DNA of 64,000 bases, from positions 1-64,000 of the forward strand of contig JAEYMI010000040.1 of the NCBI GenBank assembly GCA_023461275.1, given 5' to 3'. The DNA is from Actinomycetes bacterium. GTDB lineage: Bacteria; Actinomycetota; Actinomycetes; Mycobacteriales; Mycobacteriaceae. A program made the translations under genes and the position numbers. The notes below the pieces were generated by a model. It saw only the letters and a program-made list of their open reading frames with translations. It was not told where the DNA came from and made no database searches. Shown in pieces: positions 20,579 through 29,126 of the stretch. Numbering within the stretch: position 1 is the first letter of the stretch; every line of letters starts with the position of its first letter.

Positions 20579-21187
20579 TCAGGACACCCGTAGCCGGTGC
20601 AGGTCCTCGGGTGCGTTGACGTTGACCAACCACTGCGGATCACTGACAGCGATCCGATGGGTGGTCAGCGCGTCGAGTGCGGCGAGCATGCGCCGCTCCC
20701 CGGCCGCGGTCAGCTCGGCGATCGTGGCGGCCGCCGACGTCCGGTATAACCCGGCCATCGGGTGATCACGCTGCGCGTCATGAGCGATGACAGCCTGCGT
20801 CGATTCGGTGACGCCGCGCAACAATTCGTCGATCAGTTCCGTGGTGATCAGTGGCATGTCGGTGGCGCACACGAACGCCCATTCGGCACCGTCCTCGGCG
20901 GCCTCGCGCAGACCGACGGCAAGACCGCCGAGCGGACCCACACCGGGCTCCTCGTCGGTCACCCACCACGCGGGTGGCCCACCGGTGCCGTGCAGGTTCA
21001 CGAACGCCGCCGACGTCTCCGGTGCAACCACCAGAACCGGATCGCACCGACTGCCGACGATCCGAACCACGCGGGCGAGCAGGGGCTCACCCTCCCAGTC
21101 CAGCGTCGCCTTGTCGCTACCCATCCGTCGAGAGCGCCCGCCCGCAAGGACGATCCCGGCTACCCGTCCGTCCGCCATATCCGTCAT
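20579..21187 (-). CDS. mobA: Molybdenum cofactor guanylyltransferase
   Basis: Attaches GMP to molybdopterin to make the MGD cofactor. The 202-aa protein has the nucleotidyltransferase loop LAGGRSRRMGSDKA (14-27, with Lys26), DEEPGVGPLGGL in the middle, CATDMPL, and HPMAGLYRT. The C-terminal NVNAPEDLHRL is typical. It is the only molybdenum-cofactor gene in the window. It sits 35 bases upstream of valS as a separate unit. Confidence 0.93.
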   Translation of the reverse strand: MTDMADGRVAGIVLAGGRSRRMGSDKATLDWEGEPLLARVVRIVGSRCDPVLVVAPETSAAFVNLHGTGGPPAWWVTDEEPGVGPLGGLAVGLREAAEDGAEWAFVCATDMPLITTELIDELLRGVTESTQAVIAHDAQRDHPMAGLYRTSAAATIAELTAAGERRMLAALDALTTHRIAVSDPQWLVNVNAPEDLHRLRVS

Positions 21188-21231
21188 GAGACCAGTGTTG
21201 CCTGTCTGTGTCCCGCGCGGAAGGGATTCGG

Positions 21232-22974
21232 CTATACCGTTGCTACCTGCGTGCCGGCCCGTTGCTCGTCGGACCCGACCGTCACCCGGTGTGCGTCACG
21301 GAGAATCCTTGTGGCAAGGTCGATTTCGTCTGCGCGACGGGTCGGTGTCCACCCGCTGATCTCCGCCATCGCGTCCGCGAGTTCGGTGAGCACCTCGTCG
21401 GTGACCAGGCCGACGAAGGCGAGGTCGGTGCGCCGCAGGAGTACATCGACCAGATGCACGGCCTGCTCGCGGGTCATCATGTATGTCAGCTCCGCGGTCG
21501 ACAGTCCCGAGAGCGGGAGATCGGAGTCGCCGTCGGCGATGGCCTTGATGACCTCGGTGGCGCGGGTTCCGTATCGCTCGAGCAGTTCCTCGGTTCGGGC
21601 GGCCGACACCGCCTGCCGGTTACGCTCGATCCACGCGCGCCGGGCCGCCGGATTCATCGGGTATCCCCGTCCGCCGCCGATGGCCACACCGTCGGTCGAC
21701 ACCTTTCGGGTCGTGCCCAGCATGGCCAAGATCTCGTCGGACAGCTGTTCTCCGAGAGCACGGAAGGTCGTCCATTTGCCACCGACGAGACTGATCACCT
21801 GAGCCGATACGCCGGGAATCTCGGTGCGCTCGATGTTGTAGTCACGTGAGACGAATCCGGGTGACGTGTCGTCGTGCCGCGGGAGCGGCCGAATCCCGGA
21901 GAAGCTGTACACGATGTCGTCGCGGTCAACCGTGATCTGCGGGAAGACGTGCGCGATGAGGTCGATGAAATAGTCGATCTCATCGTCGGTGCAGTGAGTC
22001 GGCTGAGCCGGATCGGCGTCGATGTCAGTGGTACCCACCAGCACTCTGCCCTTGAGCGGGTAGATGAGCACGATTCGGCCGTCGGAATGCTCGAAGAAGA
22101 TCTCACGCCCGCGGGTGGCATCGAGCAACTCGGGATGATCCAGGACGATGTGAGAACCCTTGGTCCCGCCCATGAACGAGGTGGCACCGCCGAGAGCCCC
22201 ATTGGTGAGATCGGTCCAGGGGCCACACGCGTTCACCACGACACGGGCGGTCATGGTGAACTCGCGGCCGCTGACGCGGTCGGCGAGTGTGATGCCGCCG
22301 CCGGCCACGCCCACGGCCTCCACGTAATTGACCGCGCGGGCACCCGCATTGGCCAATCCGTCCTTCAACGTGTCCAGTGCGAGGCGTTCCGGATCGTGCA
22401 CCGATGCGTCGAAATAGGTTGCGGTGTACTTCATGTCCGGGTTCATCGCCGGCATATCGGCACGGGCACGCTTACCGATGCGGAACTTGTGCCGTGGTGT
22501 TTGGCGACCGGCGCCGGCGAAGGCGTCGTACATGACCAGTCCGGCCTTGATCAGCGCCGCACCACGCTCATTCGGCTTGCCCGTCTCGTGGGTGAGAAAG
22601 CGGCGCGGCGCATTGAAGATGCCGCTGAACGTCGAGAAGATCGGGATGGTGGTTTCCAACGGCTTCACATAGTGGGGTGCGATCTGCAGCAGCCCGTTAC
22701 GTTCCAGCACAGATTCCTTGACCAGGCGGAACTCGCCGTTCTCGAGGTAGCGGATGCCGCCGTGAATCATGTGACTCGATGCCGACGACGCTCCGCTGAC
22801 CCAGTCGCCACGCTCCACCAGTGCGACGTCGACGCCTTGCAACGCCAGATCGCGGAACGTAGAGATGCCGTTGATCCCGCCACCGATGATCAGGACGTCG
22901 GCCTGCGGTCGATCGATCAATGCCGCGACTTCCGGACGCGGGGCGGTCTGCTCGTTCTGTGCGATCTCATTCAT
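21232..22974 (-). CDS. glpD: Glycerol-3-phosphate dehydrogenase (FAD)
   Basis: Membrane-associated flavoenzyme oxidising sn-glycerol-3-phosphate to dihydroxyacetone phosphate and feeding electrons to quinone. The 580-aa protein shows the FAD motif DVLIIGGGINGIS (26-38), SSHMIHGGIRYLE, NACGPWTD, and GTTDIDADP, all standard GlpD. The C-terminal ~130 residues form the DAO_C helical domain. The ATG at 22974 has GGAGGA upstream. It is divergent from a SorC-type regulator across an 87-bp gap with two palindromes. glpK lies on the other side of that regulator. Confidence 0.97.
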   Translation of the reverse strand: MNEIAQNEQTAPRPEVAALIDRPQADVLIIGGGINGISTFRDLALQGVDVALVERGDWVSGASSASSHMIHGGIRYLENGEFRLVKESVLERNGLLQIAPHYVKPLETTIPIFSTFSGIFNAPRRFLTHETGKPNERGAALIKAGLVMYDAFAGAGRQTPRHKFRIGKRARADMPAMNPDMKYTATYFDASVHDPERLALDTLKDGLANAGARAVNYVEAVGVAGGGITLADRVSGREFTMTARVVVNACGPWTDLTNGALGGATSFMGGTKGSHIVLDHPELLDATRGREIFFEHSDGRIVLIYPLKGRVLVGTTDIDADPAQPTHCTDDEIDYFIDLIAHVFPQITVDRDDIVYSFSGIRPLPRHDDTSPGFVSRDYNIERTEIPGVSAQVISLVGGKWTTFRALGEQLSDEILAMLGTTRKVSTDGVAIGGGRGYPMNPAARRAWIERNRQAVSAARTEELLERYGTRATEVIKAIADGDSDLPLSGLSTAELTYMMTREQAVHLVDVLLRRTDLAFVGLVTDEVLTELADAMAEISGWTPTRRADEIDLATRILRDAHRVTVGSDEQRAGTQVATV

Positions 22975-22995
22975 ACGACCATCCTCCTGGCTCTG

Positions 22996-23032
22996 TGCAC
23001 GTATGCGCAACTAATCTGCACATATGTGCAGA
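22996..23032. promoter_or_regulatory. Two tandem operators between glpD and the SorC regulator
   Basis: TCTGCACATATGTGCAGA (23015-23032) is a perfect 18-bp palindrome. A second copy of its core, TGCACGTATGCGCA (22996-23009), matches 12 of 14 positions. The centres are 21 bp apart, two helical turns, so a tetrameric or paired-dimer regulator could bind one face. The divergent SorC-family protein is the obvious ligand, inferred from position. Confidence 0.7.
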
Positions 23033-23061
23033 GGTTCGATATCGGTGATAAAACGTGTGGT

Positions 23062-24057
23062 GTGAGCGGTTCGATACATGCCGACAACAAGCGGGAATCC
23101 ATGGCAGTCCGCGCGGCGCACCTCTATTACCTGCAGGACCTCGATATGTCCGCGATCGGCCGGGAACTCGGTATGTCGCGGTCATCGGTATCGCGATTGC
23201 TCGCCCACGCCCGGGCAACCGGCATCGTCGACATTCGCATCCAGGGACCCACCGACCGTTCCGACGAGGTCGCCGACACACTCGGTCACCGTTTCGGGAT
23301 CAACGTGACCGTGGTGCCCACCACCGCCCAGATGTCGGACTCGGACAGGCTGGAACGGGTCGGTCAAACAGCCGGCCGCATGGTCAGCGGGGTCATCGGC
23401 TCCGACATGGTCCTCGGAGTGGCCTGGGGTGCCACGATCAGCGCGGTCAGCCGGCACCTCGTGCCGTCGGAAGTGTGGAACCTGCGGATCGTTCAACTCA
23501 ACGGCGCCGGCAATCCGACGACCACCGGCATCGACTACGCCAGCGAGATCCTGCAACGCTTTGCGACGACCTACTCGGCTCGGGTTGAGCAATTCCCGGT
23601 GCCGGCATTCTTCGACGACCCGGACACCAAGCTCGCACTGTGGCGCGAACGCAGCACCCGCCGCGTTCTCGACGTGCAGCAACAGATGGACGTAGCACTG
23701 TTCGGCCTGGGGTCCCCGTTCGCCGACGTGGCCAGCCACGTCTATTCAGGCGGCTACCTCGACCCCGATGACTTCGGTTCGCTGAGCTCCGAGCGTGTGG
23801 TGGGCGACGTCGCCACCGTGTTCTACCGTCACGACGGCAGCACAAGCGGGATCGACCTGAATCGCCGCTCGTCGGGACCCGACGTCGAGACGATGCGTCG
23901 GGTGCCGAGGCGGATCTGCGTCGCGTCCGGTGAGTCGAAAGCCGGGGCCGTGGAAGGGGCGCTGGCCGCCGAACTGATCACCGACCTCGTGATCGATGAG
24001 AACCTCGCCCGATTGCTCATGCGTCGCTCCGGACTGCACCGGGCAGCCCGGAGCTGA
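23062..24057 (+). CDS. SorC-family sugar-binding transcriptional regulator
   Basis: Regulator of about 331 aa: an N-terminal helix-turn-helix (AAHLYYLQDLDMSAIGRELG then MSRSSVSRLLAHAR, about 18-50) and a C-terminal sugar-phosphate-binding domain with GVAWGATISAV and SKAGAVEGALAAELITDLVIDE. SorC proteins are typically tetramers induced by a phosphorylated sugar or polyol. Its place between glpD and glpK makes glycerol-3-phosphate or dihydroxyacetone phosphate a plausible effector. The start is taken at the GTG at 23062 because the residues before ATG 23101 extend the family N terminus; the shorter start gives 318 aa. It ends 10 bases from the convergent glpK. Confidence 0.9.
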   Translation: MSGSIHADNKRESMAVRAAHLYYLQDLDMSAIGRELGMSRSSVSRLLAHARATGIVDIRIQGPTDRSDEVADTLGHRFGINVTVVPTTAQMSDSDRLERVGQTAGRMVSGVIGSDMVLGVAWGATISAVSRHLVPSEVWNLRIVQLNGAGNPTTTGIDYASEILQRFATTYSARVEQFPVPAFFDDPDTKLALWRERSTRRVLDVQQQMDVALFGLGSPFADVASHVYSGGYLDPDDFGSLSSERVVGDVATVFYRHDGSTSGIDLNRRSSGPDVETMRRVPRRICVASGESKAGAVEGALAAELITDLVIDENLARLLMRRSGLHRAARS

Positions 24058-24067
24058 CGCCCGGGCA

Positions 24068-25585
24068 TCAGTCGACGTCCACCCAGTCCAGCGTGCGGTC
24101 GACGGCCTTGCGCCACTGCTTGTAGCCGGTGGCACGTTGATCGTCGGTCCAGTTCGGGGTCCACCGGCGTGCCTCGTTCCAGTTCTCCCTCAGCTCTTCG
24201 GTGTTGTTCCAGAAGCCGACCGCCAGGCCTGCGGCGTATGCCGCGCCGAGAGCAGTGGTCTCTGCGACAACCGGCCGACTCACCGGCACGCCGAGAACGT
24301 CGGCCTGGATCTGCATGCACAGCTCGTTGGCGGTGACTCCCCCGTCGACCTTCAAGACATCCAGTGCCACACCGGAATCCGCGGTCATCGCCTCGGTGAC
24401 ATCGCGTGTCTGATAGCAGATCGATTCGAGGGTGGCGCGGGCGATGTGTGCATTGGTGTTGAAGCGGGACAGTCCGACGATCGCGCCACGGGCGTCCGAA
24501 CGCCAGTACGGCGCGAACAGGCCGGAGAACGCCGGCACGAAGTAGACACCGCCGTTGTCCTCGACCTCGCCGGCCAACGTCTCCGATTGCGATGCGCCAC
24601 TGATGATTCCGAGCTGATCACGCAGCCACTGCACAGCCGAGCCGGTCACCGCGATCGATCCCTCGAGCGCGTAGACCGGTTTATCGTCGCCGAACTGATA
24701 GGCGAGCGTGGTGAGCAGACCGTGCTTGGACCGCACAATGTCGTGACCGGTATTGAGGAGCATGAAATTGCCTGTGCCATAAGTATTCTTGGCCTCACCG
24801 GGCTCGAAACAGACCTGTCCGACAGTGGCCGCCTGCTGATCGCCGAGGACACCTGAGATCGGCACCACCCCCGCGAACGGGCCGGTCGGGTCGGTCTGGC
24901 CGTACGCATCCGCCGACGACGACGGCCGGATTGCCGGCAGCATTGCTCGGGGAATGCCGAAGATCTGCAGGAGCTCGTCGTCCCAGTCGAGTGTCTCCAG
25001 ATTCATCAACATGGTGCGGCTGGCATTGGTGACATCGGTGACGTGCCGACCGCCGCGAACGCCGCCGGTCAGATGCCAGGTCACCCACGTGTCGGTGGTG
25101 CCGAACAGCGCATCACCCCGCTCCGCCGCCTCACGCACACCGTCGACATTGTCCAGCAGCCACTTGATCTTGCCGCCGGAGAAGTACGTTGCCGGTGGCA
25201 GACCCGCCTTGTGCCGGATGGTGTCTCCGTGACCATCGCGCTCCAAGGCACTCGCGATCCGATCGGTGCGGGTGTCCTGCCACACGATGGCGTTGTGAAA
25301 GGGACGTCCGGTGCGTCGATCCCAGACGACAGTTGTCTCTCGCTGATTGGTGATGCCCAGTGCGGCAAGATCGTCGGCTTGCAACCCCGCCTTTCCCAGC
25401 GCGGTCTGGATCACCGCCGAGGTCCGCTCCCAGATCTCGACGGGGTTGTGTTCAACCCAGCCTGCACGCGGGAGGATCTGCTCGTGTTCGAGCTGATGAC
25501 GGGCCACCTCGTTGCCTCCGTGATCGAAGATCATGAAGCGGGTACTGGTGGTTCCCTGGTCGACTGCACCGACGAATTCGGCCAT
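24068..25585 (-). CDS. glpK: Glycerol kinase (paralog 1)
   Basis: ATP-dependent phosphorylation of glycerol to sn-glycerol-3-phosphate. The 505-aa FGGY kinase has DQGTTSTRFMIFD (9-21), the glycerol contacts Arg82-Glu83 in TNQRETTVVW, Tyr134 in PPATYFSGGKIKWLLDN, and Asp249 in GVLGDQQAA. The loop PPATYFSGGK matches canonical GlpK more closely than the second copy does. AGGA lies 8 nt before the ATG. It is downstream of glpF with a 114-bp gap that contains an inverted repeat, so it may have its own promoter. Confidence 0.96.
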   Translation of the reverse strand: MAEFVGAVDQGTTSTRFMIFDHGGNEVARHQLEHEQILPRAGWVEHNPVEIWERTSAVIQTALGKAGLQADDLAALGITNQRETTVVWDRRTGRPFHNAIVWQDTRTDRIASALERDGHGDTIRHKAGLPPATYFSGGKIKWLLDNVDGVREAAERGDALFGTTDTWVTWHLTGGVRGGRHVTDVTNASRTMLMNLETLDWDDELLQIFGIPRAMLPAIRPSSSADAYGQTDPTGPFAGVVPISGVLGDQQAATVGQVCFEPGEAKNTYGTGNFMLLNTGHDIVRSKHGLLTTLAYQFGDDKPVYALEGSIAVTGSAVQWLRDQLGIISGASQSETLAGEVEDNGGVYFVPAFSGLFAPYWRSDARGAIVGLSRFNTNAHIARATLESICYQTRDVTEAMTADSGVALDVLKVDGGVTANELCMQIQADVLGVPVSRPVVAETTALGAAYAAGLAVGFWNNTEELRENWNEARRWTPNWTDDQRATGYKQWRKAVDRTLDWVDVD

Positions 25586-25614
25586 AGGTGTTTCCTCGTT
25601 TCTTGGTGATACTC

Positions 25615-25631
25615 GTGACCTTGACGGTCAC
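25615..25631. promoter_or_regulatory. Inverted repeat upstream of glpK
   Basis: GTGACC-N5-GGTCAC is a perfect 17-bp inverted repeat centred 38 bases before the glpK ATG. It matches neither the glpD-sorC palindrome nor the GAAC/GTTC half-sites, nor the CRP spacing (GTGA to TCAC is 9 here, not 6). The cognate factor is unknown. A further GTTC-N8-GAAC pair lies at 25639-25654. Confidence 0.4.
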
Positions 25632-25699
25632 TGAAATTGTTCGTTGTGGAGAACGTTTCGATATGGAGAATGCTTGAAGAAGGGGACGTTCGGGACAGA

Positions 25700-26548
25700 T
25701 CAGTGCGCAACCGGCACGTTCGGCTCGCCGACGCCGACTTCCTGCCCCTCCGCGGGGCCCTGCATGGGCGCGTCTCCCGGCGGCAGGAATCGCTCGATGG
25801 CATATACGAACAATCCACCGCCGAGGAGTCCCCCGAGGATCGGTGCGACGATGGGCAACCAGAAGTAGAGTTCCGGGCCATTGGCGGAGAACATCGCGTC
25901 GCCGTAGCCGGTGATCCACGAGGCAACCCGCGGGCCGAGATCTCGGGCCGGATTGATCGCATAGCCTGCGTTGGTGCCCCAGGCCATACCGATTGCGACG
26001 ACCAGAATCCCGACGAGCAGCGGACCGAGGTTGGCCAGCGGAGGGTTGTTGACCGCGGTGGTCAGCGCGAAGATGACCATAACCAGAATCGCGGTACCGA
26101 TGACCTGATCGAAGAACGCGGTGGTCATCGAAACCCCGGCGCCGGGCGACGTTGCAAAGATGCCTTGCGTGGCCTTGGTGTGGTCGGGATCGATCGCGTT
26201 GATCTGGTCGGCATAGGCGAACCGCACGATCAGCGCGCCGATGAATGCACCAACAAACTGAGCGCCGATGTAGGGCAACACTTTTCGGCGCTCGAAGCCC
26301 TTGAATGCGGCGAGCGCGATAGTGACCGCGGGGTTGAGATGGGCACCGCTCAGACGACCGGCCACATAGACCGCCATCGTCACGCCGAATCCCCATGCGA
26401 ATGCGATCGAGTTGTGGTCACCGGCACTCAGCGACTTCGGAAAGCCCCCACCGACGACCTGTGCCACCACCCCACATCCGAACAGGATCAGGATCATCGT
26501 GCCGACGCACTCGGCGGACAGTTCGCCGATCAACGGCATTTTCTTCAT
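25700..26548 (-). CDS. glpF: Glycerol facilitator (aquaglyceroporin)
   Basis: MIP-family channel for passive glycerol entry. The 282-aa protein has six membrane helices and two NPA boxes, AHLNPAVTIAL (69-79) and AINPARDLGPR (197-207). The Asp after NPAR marks the glycerol-conducting subfamily rather than water-specific aquaporins. The first NPA context GAHLNPAV is canonical. The ATG at 26548 is preceded by AAAGGAG at good spacing; the frame extends upstream through the operator array. The C-terminal tail of about 30 residues is Pro/Gly-rich. It is upstream of glpK on the same strand and divergent from the IclR gene. Confidence 0.95.
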   Translation of the reverse strand: MKKMPLIGELSAECVGTMILILFGCGVVAQVVGGGFPKSLSAGDHNSIAFAWGFGVTMAVYVAGRLSGAHLNPAVTIALAAFKGFERRKVLPYIGAQFVGAFIGALIVRFAYADQINAIDPDHTKATQGIFATSPGAGVSMTTAFFDQVIGTAILVMVIFALTTAVNNPPLANLGPLLVGILVVAIGMAWGTNAGYAINPARDLGPRVASWITGYGDAMFSANGPELYFWLPIVAPILGGLLGGGLFVYAIERFLPPGDAPMQGPAEGQEVGVGEPNVPVAH

Positions 26549-26575
26549 CTGGTCGATCACTCCTTTGTGACGGGC

Positions 26576-26765
26576 CGAACCGGCCGAACCTGCTTGTCGT
26601 CGAACCTGCTCGTCGTTGAGCCACTGCGGGAGTGACCGGCTTGCAGTGAAGGCACAGTAGGACGGAACTGTGATCTGCATCAATGAACGGCGTTCGACAA
26701 TGCCGAACGAGTCCGGTCCGAACGTGGCATCTGCAAGGTTGCCGCCCCGTAAGGTTCGTTTGAAC
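26576..26765. promoter_or_regulatory. GAAC/GTTC half-site array between glpF and the IclR gene
   Basis: Nine GAAC or GTTC half-sites fall in 190 bases. They include GAACG-G-CGTTC (26685-26695), CGTTCG-N7-CGAACG (26691-26709), and GTTC-N4-GAAC (26754-26765). A 16-bp direct repeat starting CGAACCTGCT (26585-26600 and 26601-26616, 15 of 16 identical) lies in the glpF leader. IclR-family repressors often bind such palindromes next to their own gene, so the adjacent regulator is the likely ligand. A half-conserved CRP-type site (TGTGATCTGCATCAAT, 26669-26684) overlaps. Confidence 0.55.
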
Positions 26766-26816
26766 GCCTAGGAAACCAGGCATCATGGAGAGTCTTTGTA
26801 CGACCCAGGGAGGGTG

Positions 26817-27581
26817 ATGGCCGGGTCGATTCAGTCCATCGAACGCGCTGCAGCGGTGCTTGACCTGCTCTCGCAGAGCTCAAAACCCATGAGCCTGCGC
26901 GAGATCGCCATGGAAATGCAGTTGCCCAAGGCCACCGTCCACGGCATCGTTCGCACGCTCGTCGAGTTGGAGTTCGTGGAACAGGATGACGCCGGCGGCG
27001 CGTACTCCCCCGGAGCACGGCAAGACGGGGCGGCGGCGACTCCGATCGACGGAAACGTGCTTCGGTCGGTGGCGATGAGCTGGGCAGATACTCTCGCCTC
27101 ACTGACCGGCGCAGAGGTTCGGCTCGCTGTGCTGGCCGAGCACGGCGCACTCGTGGTCCATCATGTCTTCCGCCCCGATGACTCGCCTCAGCGACTACGC
27201 ATCGAGGAGGAACTCCCGCTCCACGCCAGCGCCAGCGGCAAGGTCCTGCTGGCATACGCCGCAACCCGCGACCGGATCATGCGCAACCTGACCCTTGAAC
27301 GATTCACCGCCAACACCATTGTCACCCGTTCCGTGCTGGCCGCGGAGATCATCGAGATCCGTCGGCGCGGGCTGGCCGTGGACAACGCGGAGTACGAGGT
27401 CGGTGTCGGAAGTATCGCGGTGCCCATCCACGGGCGCAGCCGCGGATCCGTGGCCGCGGTGTCGGTCCTCGGCTCCCCCGCACATCTGTTCCGATCCGGC
27501 ACCAATCCCCGCGACCAGATACTCATCGAACTGCGCCGTACTGCCGGTGCGGTCACTCAAGCGTTGGCCCACCAGCGGTGA
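26817..27581 (+). CDS. IclR-family transcriptional regulator
   Basis: A 254-aa regulator with an N-terminal winged helix-turn-helix (SIQSIERAAAVLDLLSQ then MSLREIAMEMQLPKATVHGIVRTL, about 25-48) and a C-terminal GAF-like effector domain with LPLHASASGKVLLAY and GLAVDNAEYEVGVGSIAVPI. This matches the GylR/GlpR-like actinobacterial glycerol repressors, which sense glycerol-3-phosphate. The ATG at 26817 has AGGGAGG just upstream; a GTG one codon earlier is also possible. The stop overlaps the second glycerol kinase by 4 bases, so the two are co-expressed. Confidence 0.92.
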   Translation: MAGSIQSIERAAAVLDLLSQSSKPMSLREIAMEMQLPKATVHGIVRTLVELEFVEQDDAGGAYSPGARQDGAAATPIDGNVLRSVAMSWADTLASLTGAEVRLAVLAEHGALVVHHVFRPDDSPQRLRIEEELPLHASASGKVLLAYAATRDRIMRNLTLERFTANTIVTRSVLAAEIIEIRRRGLAVDNAEYEVGVGSIAVPIHGRSRGSVAAVSVLGSPAHLFRSGTNPRDQILIELRRTAGAVTQALAHQR

Positions 27582-29077
27582 CCGACGTCGACCGCCGGGT
27601 GATCGCCACCATCGACGTGGGCACCACGTCGGCCCGATGCATGCTCGTCGATCATCACGGCCGCATGGTGTCGATCGCCCAGCTCGAGCAGCGACAGTCT
27701 TTTCCCCGACCGGGATGGGTGGAACAGAACGCGCAGGAACTCTGGGCCAACGTGCAGCGAGTTGTCCCGAAGGCGCTCAAGCTGGCCGAGCGCCACGTCT
27801 CCGATGTCGTCGCGCTCGGTGTCGCCAACCAACGCGAGACCACCGTGGTGTGGGATCGACGCACCGGCCGACCAGTCGCGCCGGCGATCACCTGGCAGGA
27901 CACCCGAACCGCGCCGCTGATCGATCAACTCGCACCGTATGGCAACGAGATCCATCAGGTGACCGGTCTTCGGCTGGCGACGTACTTCGCGGCGCCGCGA
28001 TTGCGTTGGCTACTCGACAACGTCAGTGGACTCGAGGCACGCGCCCAGGCCGGAGACGTCCTCTTCGGCACGTTGGAGAGCTGGTTGATCTGGAATCTCA
28101 GCGGAGGCCCCAAGGGCGGCATCCACGTCACCGATGTCACCAATGCCAGCCGGACGTTGCTGCTCGATCTGAATCGATGTGAGTGGAGCCCGCGGATGCT
28201 GAGGGTTCTCGACATCCCGGAAGCCATGATCCCCCGCGTGGTGTCCAACAGCGAGGTCTATGCACGCTGCACCACGGTGCTGCCCGGCGTACCCATCGCC
28301 GGAGCCCTCGGCGACCAGCAGTCGGCGCTGTTCGGTCAGACATGCTTTGATCCGGGTGACATGAAGTGCACCTACGGAACCGGCGCATTTCTGCTGATGA
28401 ATGTCGGTGAGAGCATCGTCGAGTCCACGCACGGCCTGGTGCCCACCGTCGCCTACAGCCTGCCCGGAGCCGCTCCCGTCTACGCCCTCGAGGGACCGGT
28501 AGCGGTGACCGGATCGCTCGTTCAATGGTTCCGCGACTCGCTGAACATGATCTCCTCGGCGCCCGAGATCGAGACACTGGCCCGCACCGTCGATTCCAAC
28601 GGAGGCTGCTACATTGTTCCGGCGTTCTCAGGACTGTATGCGCCCCACTGGAATTCGCAGGCACGAGGCATCATCGTGGGCCTCACCTCGTACATCAATC
28701 GTGGACACCTTGCCCGCGCCGTCCTCGAATCGACTGCGTGGCAAACCTGGGATGTGGTCAACGCGATGCGAGACGATTCTTCGGTACCGCTCCAACGTCT
28801 GGCCGTCGACGGCGGAATGACATCGAACAACCTGCTCATGCAGTATCTTGCCGACGTCCTTGATGTACCGGTGGTCAGACCCTTTGTCTCAGAGACGGTC
28901 TCGCTCGGTGCAGCCTATGCCGCCGGACTCGCCGTCGGGTATTGGGACGATCTGGATTCACTCCGCGAGAATCGGCATGTGGCGGCCTCGTGGACGCCGT
29001 CGATAGACCCGCAGCGCCGCCGACGGGAGGCCGCCGGTTGGGAGTCGGCCGTGGCACGGGCCCTGATCGATCTCTGA
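27578..29077 (+). CDS. Glycerol kinase (paralog 2)
   Basis: Second FGGY-family kinase, 499 aa, colinear with GlpK at 24068-25585. Core residues are kept: DVGTTSARCML (13-23), Arg86-Glu87 in ANQRETTVVWDR, Tyr136 in LRLATYF, and Asp245 in GALGDQQSA. The stretch after Tyr136 is YFAAPRLRWL instead of YFSGGKIKWL, a divergence beside the active site that could alter substrate or control. I expect glycerol kinase activity; another polyol is possible. The GTG overlaps the IclR stop (GTGA), placing it in a regulator-kinase operon separate from glpFK. Confidence 0.9.
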   Translation: MTDVDRRVIATIDVGTTSARCMLVDHHGRMVSIAQLEQRQSFPRPGWVEQNAQELWANVQRVVPKALKLAERHVSDVVALGVANQRETTVVWDRRTGRPVAPAITWQDTRTAPLIDQLAPYGNEIHQVTGLRLATYFAAPRLRWLLDNVSGLEARAQAGDVLFGTLESWLIWNLSGGPKGGIHVTDVTNASRTLLLDLNRCEWSPRMLRVLDIPEAMIPRVVSNSEVYARCTTVLPGVPIAGALGDQQSALFGQTCFDPGDMKCTYGTGAFLLMNVGESIVESTHGLVPTVAYSLPGAAPVYALEGPVAVTGSLVQWFRDSLNMISSAPEIETLARTVDSNGGCYIVPAFSGLYAPHWNSQARGIIVGLTSYINRGHLARAVLESTAWQTWDVVNAMRDDSSVPLQRLAVDGGMTSNNLLMQYLADVLDVPVVRPFVSETVSLGAAYAAGLAVGYWDDLDSLRENRHVAASWTPSIDPQRRRREAAGWESAVARALIDL

Positions 29078-29126
29078 ACCCGAGGCGTGCGGTGGAGCGT
29101 GGACAGCGCCGGGCACGCCGACGGCG

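Noticed and set aside
21874..23061. Extension of the SorC regulator frame far upstream, giving 727 codons
   Set aside because: The extra part is antisense to glpD and crosses the operator region; the family N terminus begins at about 23062.
25612..25635. CRP site upstream of glpK
   Set aside because: The GTGA and TCAC arms are 9 bases apart, not 6, so it does not fit the CRP spacing; kept only as an inverted repeat.
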